Shown here one piece after another: positions 57,945 to 64,000 of a stretch of DNA of 64,000 nt (position 1 is the stretch's first letter; every line of letters begins with the position of its first letter). Source of the DNA: Cornus controversa (Eukaryota; Streptophyta; Magnoliopsida; Cornales; Cornaceae); contig CM048845.1 in the NCBI GenBank assembly GCA_026545225.1, positions 74,394,033 to 74,458,032 of the forward strand, written 5' to 3'. The position numbers were made by a program, and so were the translations under genes. The notes below the pieces were generated by a model that made no database searches, had not been told where the DNA came from, and saw only the letters and a list, made by a program, of their open reading frames with translations.

Positions 57945-57962
57945 TGGCGCCATTGCTGGGGA
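57945..57962 (+). other. Athila primer-binding site (tRNA-Asp type)
   Basis: TGGCGCCATTGCTGGGGA matches the complement of the 3' end of plant tRNA-Asp (TGGCGCCGTTGCCGGGGA) at 16 of 18 positions; the two differences are transitions. Confidence 0.88.
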
Positions 57963-58467
57963 CTATAGTTTATTTGCTAAAGGTAGAAGATCGAGTCTAG
58001 TTTAATTTTTAACTAAACTCATTCTTTATATTCTTTTACTGTAATTATTTTTGTTCTTATTTGTTAAGTGCTTCATTTTAGGTACTTATATAATCAAAGC
58101 TTCGACACTTAAGCTTGGATCCTTTGTGAGTATAGTACCCAAATTTCTTGCACTTAAGTGTTTAAAATTTTTTTGTTTTTTTCTACATATAGTTTAGATT
58201 TTGTTTGATTCACATGTAAGGTAAGAGATCGTTGTCATTACCTTTATTGCTGTGTGATCTTGAACTCGAAAGAACTCTTAAACAACATAGTAGCATTCCT
58301 AGGGACCCTATATTGTTTGCAGAACATCGGAGAAAAACTGTAATGACCTATAATTTTTAAAAATTACATGTTGTTCTAAAAGAAATTCATAAACAAATGT
58401 CAAAGTAGTATTCTCCACGTGAAGACGAGTCAAATGAGTATAATGTTGCATATGTTTTGACTTAGTG

Positions 58468-58727
58468 GAATTCATATTTTTATTGTTATTTTTATTACTA
58501 TTAAAATATTTTTTACAAATTTATTTTATAAGATAATTATATAAAGGTATAGATCTTTATAAAATTATACAAATTGCCATGTGTATAGAAACTCAATGAA
58601 TTCATATTTTTATTGTTATTTTTATTACTATTAAAATATTTTTTACAAATTTATTTTATAAGATAATTATATAAAGGTATAGATCTGTATAAAATTATAC
58701 AAATTGCCATGTGTATAGAAACTCAAT
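58468..58727. repeat. 130-bp tandem duplication
   Basis: GAATTCATATTTTTATTG... starts at 58468 and again at 58598. The copies differ at one position that I see (GATCTTTAT against GATCTGTAT), so the duplication is recent. Confidence 0.93.
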
Positions 58728-58846
58728 GAGTACACTTAATGAGAAAAAAATTAAACTCATGACTTTTGGGGTTCTCCAACAGATGCCACTAATGTTCTTT
58801 AGGTTAGAACCCTTTCCTCTTACTAGAGTAATGATAAGGTCATAGG

Positions 58847-58972
58847 TTACAACCTTTCATCTTACTTGAGTAATGATTAGAGCTTAGGTTACAACCTTTC
58901 ATCTTACTTGAGTAATGATTAGAGCTTAGGTCACAACCTTTCATCTTACTTGAGTAATAATTAGAGCTTAGG
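58847..58972. repeat. 42-bp unit, three tandem copies
   Basis: TTACAACCTTTCATCTTACT... begins at 58847, 58889 and 58931 (TCACAACC in the third). An older, diverged unit precedes them at about 58805. Confidence 0.9.
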
Positions 58973-60948
58973 TTATAGTCTCTTCATTGACTAAATTAAT
59001 GAATAATTGATTTGTATTATTTTAACAAGTTTAACATTCTATATAAATGGGTGCTTGAGAAGACCCACATGATCACATGATAGTTTGGGATGACCTGTAA
59101 TTTATTTTATTCTTATGAAATTATTTTTATTATTATTATTTTTTAGAAAAAACATTGATACAAATTTGTTATGAGACAGTGATATAAAAGTGTGTGTGTG
59201 TATATATATATATAGGTGAGTGTGGAAAATAGTAATGTGAGGATGTGAAGGGGTTAGTAATGATGAGTGTTATTTATTGCAATGATTGTTACTTATTGTG
59301 TTAATAATGGGAAGTAAAGCACCAATTAATAGGAGACTTTACAGCTTCTCAACTGACACAAAATTTAAATTTAATTATTACCTAAATTAAATGTCAGGCC
59401 TTTCATTTCTCGTCAATTATAAAAGGACTATGTATATATATATATAACAATAGATCTCTTTTATTTTGGATATAACATTCGATCATTCAAAAGTTAGAGA
59501 GAGAGAAGAGGAAATGCGATAAAAGGTTGATCGATAGAGAAAAAGAGGTACAACAGGTAGGGGATTTAAAGGTACTCTATTTTTATATATGCTAGTAGAT
59601 GGAAGTTACAGAAGAAATATTTTTTTATTTTATATTATGTTTTGTTATATACGTTCTTATATATTTTCATATTTATGAAATTAATTTGCTAATGGGTCTA
59701 TATAGTTAACGATGTGGGTCTTGGAATAACTTGTTAGTATGGTAGTGGGTGGTATACATATTGTAAACAGTTTGTAAGTCGTTGACTTTTTTAGTTTATA
59801 TATGTATTTTATTTGGTTCTTAGTATAGAATTATAATGGTATATAGATTACATTGGTATTACTAGTAGTTTATATATATACATGCGCGTATTGTTTGCAT
59901 GGAATCAATGGACCCAAATTGTGGGCAAAGGTCACTTAATATATATATATATTATTTTCTTTATAATTTGAAATTACTTGTTTTGAATTAAGTTTAGCTA
60001 AATTTATAGTTATAAGAAATAAGACCATTGTTGCTTTTGGGTGTTTTATTTGTTGTTTAATTAATTATTGATCAAGTGAAATTTTGTAAATGATTAGTAT
60101 TTTGAAGAGAGAAGTTCTATCTTCTGAATTTGATAGTATATAAGTATTTGGTTTGAGAAATGGTACATGAATTGTGTTATGTTTATGACTGTGAATGAAA
60201 TTTGATTGTGTGTGCTCGTATATGTATAACTGGATGAAAATAGGCAGGGTTGTAATCCCTTCGGTTGAAAAACTGAGAATTGTTCGAAACTATAGTTGGG
60301 TTCAGCGGCCCACCGCGAGAATGACTGAAAATCCGCGGTATGTGTGTGCGGTATACATGTCGAGGGGTTATATTATGGTTAATTTATCAATAATTGATTT
60401 ATACTTGCACTCGTTATTTATTGAACGATTATTTGTACGGTATATATAATGAGATTATAATATATGCTCGGACTTGACTTTATGCTAAAATCTTGAATGG
60501 TGGTTGCATTTTGCAGTAGTTGTTTTATCATTATTATTTTTATTTATGCGTAAATTTATGTATATTTAAGTTATATATTTTTTGTATGCTATTTCGTGTA
60601 TATATGGAAGTGGAGTTGTTGTTTCTCCTACTGAACGATTGTTTTGCTCACCCTAAAAATATTTCAGGTCGGCTGAAGTATGGAGTAGCGAAGAATTTAT
60701 CAGAGGTTACTTGAGAGCATGTTTTGTCATAAAGAGTTTAAATGGAGGTCATTTTATTATAATATCTTTTGTAATTGGAAAGAAAGACTTTGATTGTGGG
60801 TGTAAGATATTATTTTATTGAGATGAAATATTAAGTGAGAAAGTTTGTAGTTGAAATATTAAGTCTATAAGGTTTTAATTAATTAGTATGTCTATTTTAT
60901 TTAATTTAATTTTATCACGTCTCAAAAATTCGGGACGTGACAAAAACC

Positions 60949-62624
60949 ATGGCAAATAATGATAACCTAAATGTTCAACAAAATCCTGTTTTACCACCAC
61001 TACTCCCACCTGGTGGTGAGGTTCTTTGAGATTTTTATGTTCCATCTACCTATACATTCCCTTCTTGTATTCGTTTTTTGAATACGAGGAGGAATAATTT
61101 CGAAATCAAATCCTCCACAATTAATCTTCTCAATTGTTTTCACGGGTTTCCTAACCAAGATCCTTACAAACATATAGATCAATTCTTAAAAGTGTGTTCA
61201 ACTCTACAGTTGAATGCCTAAGTGGAAGACAACTTAAGACTTCGTCTTTTCCCCTTCTCACTTAAGGATAAAGCCAAACAATTGTTTAACTCCTTAGAGC
61301 CAAATTCCATTAACCATTAGGCAGAAATGTAACGGGAGTGTTTAAATAAATATTTTTCAATAGAAAAGACTAATGATGTGCGGTGAGCCATCACGGGTTT
61401 TCGTCAAAGGGAAGGAGGAGAAGCTTTTCATGAAACATGGGAAAGAATGAAGAATCTTTTGTGGTCATGCCCACACCATGCTACTCTTAAATGGAAATTG
61501 ATGCAAGGATTTTATGATGGTGTAGATGCTAGTTGTGGAGGTACATTCTTTTTAAAAAGTCCCGATGAAGCGTGGATTCTCTTTGAGAATTTGAGCAAAA
61601 ATTTGTCTCATCATTTTTCTAATGAAAGCAAGAATAAGGTAGTTGCTCCTCTTAATGCTCAAACTGAAAGTGTCTTGGAGTTATGCAAAGAGTAAGCAAC
61701 CGATAGGAAAAAAGAAGCCTTAGAAAAGAAACTTGACCAAGTTATGTTGGCCGAGTCTTCTTTTTCTTCTTTATCTTCGTCTTCTTCTTCTCCTCTTAAT
61801 CTTCCGAATCCCACTCTTCATCCCACTTATGAAGTGTGTTTATTCTGTGCTAGCCCTTCTCATTATATTAGGGATTGTCTTCATGCTAGTCAACATCTCG
61901 AGTATAATCAAGATCAAGTGAATGCACTCTATTCTAGGCCGATTCAAGGTTCTTATTAAAATTCCTACAATCCCAGATGGAGAGATCAAAATCAATTCTA
62001 ATATGAAAACCAAGGTCAATGTCAAGGACCTCGGGACCACAAGGACAACAAGGTTAAAATCAATTCTAACCTAGACTTTATCAATCAAATTCAAGTTTCT
62101 ATTACACTCCCACTCAACCACCTCCTAGAAATCCCAGTTTTGTGGATAAAGTTTTGGCAGCATTAGGTAATATTGAAAGCAATACCCAAAAGATCAATGC
62201 CCACTCTCAATCCATTGCAAAGATAGAATCCCAATTGGGACAACTAGCTAATGTGTTTCATCGGAGAGATAGTGGAAAATTGCCTAGCCAAATGGTGGCA
62301 AATACTAAAGGAGTGCAAGTAATTGATGATGTTTCTAATTCTTTTGAGTTTAATCAAGAATAAGCTCAATCAATTACTACTTTAAGGAGTGGTAGAGTTC
62401 TAGAGAACCAAGTTGATAAGAGAAGAGAGAAAGAATATGAGCACTCGGCAAATCCAAGAATCCCTAGTCCAAATCCAAAAATTCCCATTTTAAATCCAAA
62501 TGATTCTTTCAAAAATCCAAATGTTTCAAAAGAAAAAGGAAAGACAATTGAAGCTGAATTTTCATCAATTCCAAATCAAGAAACTTCATTTGAACCTCTA
62601 GTTCCATTTCCTCAAAGATAAAGG
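60949..62624 (+). pseudogene. Athila gag, broken
   Basis: The ATG at 60949-60951 opens MANNDNLNVQQNPVL. The capsid region follows with conserved words LRLRLFPFSLKDKAKQLFNSL (near 61230-61292), FRQREGGEAFHETWERMKNLLWSCPHH (61403-61475) and FYDGVD. A zinc knuckle CLFCASPSHYIRDC (C-x2-C-x4-H-x4-C, about 61836-61877) comes next, then a linker with IESQLGQLANV. Stops occur after GGEVL, LNA and SINH, among others, and the frame changes near 61730 and 62040. It would have formed the element's particle protein; the copy is dead. Confidence 0.88.
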
Positions 62625-62639
62625 AAACTTTCTCAATTT

Positions 62640-63300
62640 GGGAAGCAAGGAGAAAAATTACAAGACATGATTGAAATGTTTAAATAATTTAAAATTAATC
62701 TTCCTCTCCTAGATCCTATAATGCAAATTCCCTCCTATGCTAAATTTCTTAAGGACTTATGTACACAAAAGCGTAAATCTAGGGACCAAGTTTTTAAGAA
62801 AGTCCATCTAACTGAGCAAGTAAGCTCAATTCTTCAACATAACACCCCTCCAAAATTCAAGAATCTGGATGCCCTGACAATATCTTATGTCATTGGTGAC
62901 TAAGAATTTAAAAGGGCCCTCCTTGATTTGGAAGCAAGTGTAACTTTCTTCTTTACTCAGTTTGTCAAAAATTAGCGCTAGGAGAACTCAAGCCAACCAC
63001 AGTTGTGTTGCAACTTGCCGACCGTTCGGTAAAGCAACCTCGTGGTATAATTGAGAATGTTCTCATTATAGTGGACAAATTTTATTTCCTGGTGGACTTC
63101 ATAGTCCTTGATACCAAACCTGTCCAAGATCCTTTAAGGCATATTTCGATCATTCTAGGCCGTCCTTTCTTGGTTATGGCTAACGTTTAAGTTAATTACG
63201 ATATCGGGGTGATGGATATCTCCTTTGGGAATATGACTGTGAGGTTAAACATCTTCAAGCATCCCACCACACCTCCAATGATGAAAGCCACTGCTTTTGT
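62640..63300 (+). pseudogene. Athila protease region, broken
   Basis: Frames here show PSYAKFLKDLCTQKRK and IPPKF-like linker words, then a protease start reading DLEAS (about 62924-62941), where the family has DLGAS. A frameshift follows. After it, LGELKPTTVVLQLADRS, GIIENVLIIVDKFYFLVDF and ISIILGRPFLVMANV (to about 63187) give the rest of the fold. A stop follows at MANV. Confidence 0.83.
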
Positions 63301-63769
63301 GTAGATATTGTGGATGAACTTGTGGAAGAGATATTTTCCCAAATCTTGTCTATGGATCCTCTAGAGACGTATCTGAGTCAATTTAATTTGAAGACTTTGA
63401 CATCGAGCAATCAATTGAAGATGTAAATACATGTTTGATGCCATTGTCATAAATGACTTTCCAATGTGGAAGACACCAATTGATCCTCTTCCTACTCTCT
63501 CAAGTACTCCTCCAATTCCATCCCTTGTGTCTCCTCCGCAGCTTGAGCTCAAGACTTTACCGTCTACTCTCAAGTTTGTATTTCTTGGCCCAAGTGACAC
63601 TTTACCGGTCATCATAGCTTCAAATCTAACCGATGACCAAGAGTGTTCACTTATAATGGTATTAAAGGAACACAAAGGAGCTATAGGGTGGAACGTTGCT
63701 AATTTAAAAGCATTGACCCTTCCATTTATATGCACCGTATATACTTGGAAGAAGATGCAAAGACCTCGA

Positions 63770-64000
63770 GAGAGGCGCAACGTAGGCTAAACCTTAATAT
63801 GAAGGAGGTAGTCATAAAAGAGGTTATCAAGCTGCTAGATGCCGGTATCATATACCCTATCTCAGATAGCAAGTGGGTAAACCTCACATAAGTGGTGCCA
63901 AAGAAATCAGGCATCACCGTGCTTCTAAATGAACAAGGAGAATTAGTTCCTCAATGCACAACCACCGACTGGCTGGTGTGTATTGACTATAGGAAGCTAA
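63770..64000 (+). pseudogene. Athila RT start, incomplete at the window end
   Basis: The frame running through 63800 encodes KEVVIKEVIKLLDAGIIYPI, SDSKWVNLT, a stop, VVPKKSGITVLLNEQGELVP and then WLVCIDYRKL at the last bases: the conserved N-terminal RT fingers of Athila. Catalytic residues lie beyond the window. The preceding part (63431-63790, PTLSSTPPIPSLVSPP and QLELKTLPSTLKFVFLG) is the pol linker in another frame. Confidence 0.87.

Larger units (their letters stand above)
58339..60942 (+). mobile_element. Gypsy solo LTR (2604 bp) in the Athila leader
   Basis: It is bordered by the 5-bp duplication AAAAC (58334-58338 and 60943-60947), begins TGTAATGACCTATAAT and ends TTCGGGACGTGACA. The ends and size resemble Tekay/Del-like LTRs such as 28805-31432. 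There is no internal region, so it is a recombination product. It contains a 130-bp perfect-looking tandem duplication and a 42-bp triple repeat. The short frames inside, including 60195-60449, lack recognisable domains. Confidence 0.88.
56565..64000 (+). mobile_element. Athila-type Ty3/gypsy retrotransposon, cut by the window end
   Basis: LTR, tRNA-Asp-type primer site, gag, protease and the start of RT follow on the plus strand. The RT entry LLDAGIIYPISDSKW with VPKKSGIT and the LTR start TGATAAGCGTTGAATG are characteristic of the Athila clade. A 2.6-kb solo LTR of another element sits in its leader. gag and protease carry stops and frameshifts. The rest of pol and the 3' LTR lie beyond 64000. 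Confidence 0.87.

Noticed and set aside
58847..58972. Regular 42-bp repeats considered as a CRISPR-like array
   Set aside because: Contiguous units without unique spacers, inside a plant LTR; a simple tandem repeat.
60195..60714. Two frames within the 58.3-60.9 kb interval considered as a host gene
   Set aside because: They lie inside a solo LTR bounded by a 5-bp duplication and show no domain or splice structure.
61447..61695. Open frame considered as an independent small gene
   Set aside because: It is the middle of the Athila gag, with matching gag sequence up- and downstream in broken frames.
1..64000. tRNA, rRNA, snRNA or organellar insert
   Set aside because: No cloverleaf-type A/B boxes, rRNA blocks or organellar genes were recognised by eye; a tRNAscan/Infernal search was not possible here.

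Overview
The window is nuclear DNA of a flowering plant, most likely a eudicot. It is AT-rich, full of (TA)n, (CA)n and (CT)n microsatellites, and dominated by plant-type LTR retrotransposons and small DNA transposons. There is one convincing host gene: an intronless AP2/ERF factor of the DREB type (A-4/TINY-like) at 9666-10397, with a TATA box and a CT-rich leader upstream and a poly(A) signal downstream. Most of the rest is nested mobile DNA. The species cannot be named from the sequence alone.

Left part (1-22 kb): gene-poor sequence around the ERF gene, carrying several small elements with readable edges. These are a 1.05-kb non-autonomous hAT element (12203-13250, TSD TTTACGGT), a complete 571-bp TRIM retrotransposon (16157-16727, two 249-bp LTRs around only 73 bp, TSD CTCGT), and a Mutator-like MITE (20935-21790).

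Middle part (22-34 kb): a decayed Ty3/gypsy chromovirus (Tekay/Del-like) on the + strand. It has gag, protease, RT, RNase H, integrase, chromodomain and a 2.6-kb LTR. A hAT element (22360-24246, TSD GTCACCAG) sits exactly in its zinc-knuckle codons. A chimeric TRIM with a head-to-head LTR (25251-25998) sits in its RT. Non-coding LTR-like repeats rich in GTCGAC palindromes follow.

Right-centre (36.5-48.7 kb): a young Tat-lineage Ty3/gypsy element on the - strand with three 349-bp LTRs. The outermost two read as identical and the whole is bounded by the 5-bp duplication CCTAG. Between pol and the 3' LTR it carries an oppositely oriented, spliced extra gene with its own TATA box. Its RT is split by a 1390-bp Athila-like solo LTR (TSD GTAAA).

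Right end (51-64 kb): another palindrome-rich LTR-like repeat, a second inverted copy of the 22-24 kb hAT family with tandem 180-bp units, and an Athila-type retrotransposon running off the window end. A 2.6-kb gypsy solo LTR (TSD AAAAC) sits in the leader of that Athila element. All pol and gag reading frames are broken except the Tat gag frame. Most of the stops that can be judged against the family look like C-to-T (CAG to TAG, CGA to TGA) or G-to-A (TGG to TGA) changes, as expected for methylated transposon DNA. Distances, TSDs and terminal repeats were read by eye; no alignment or search was run.
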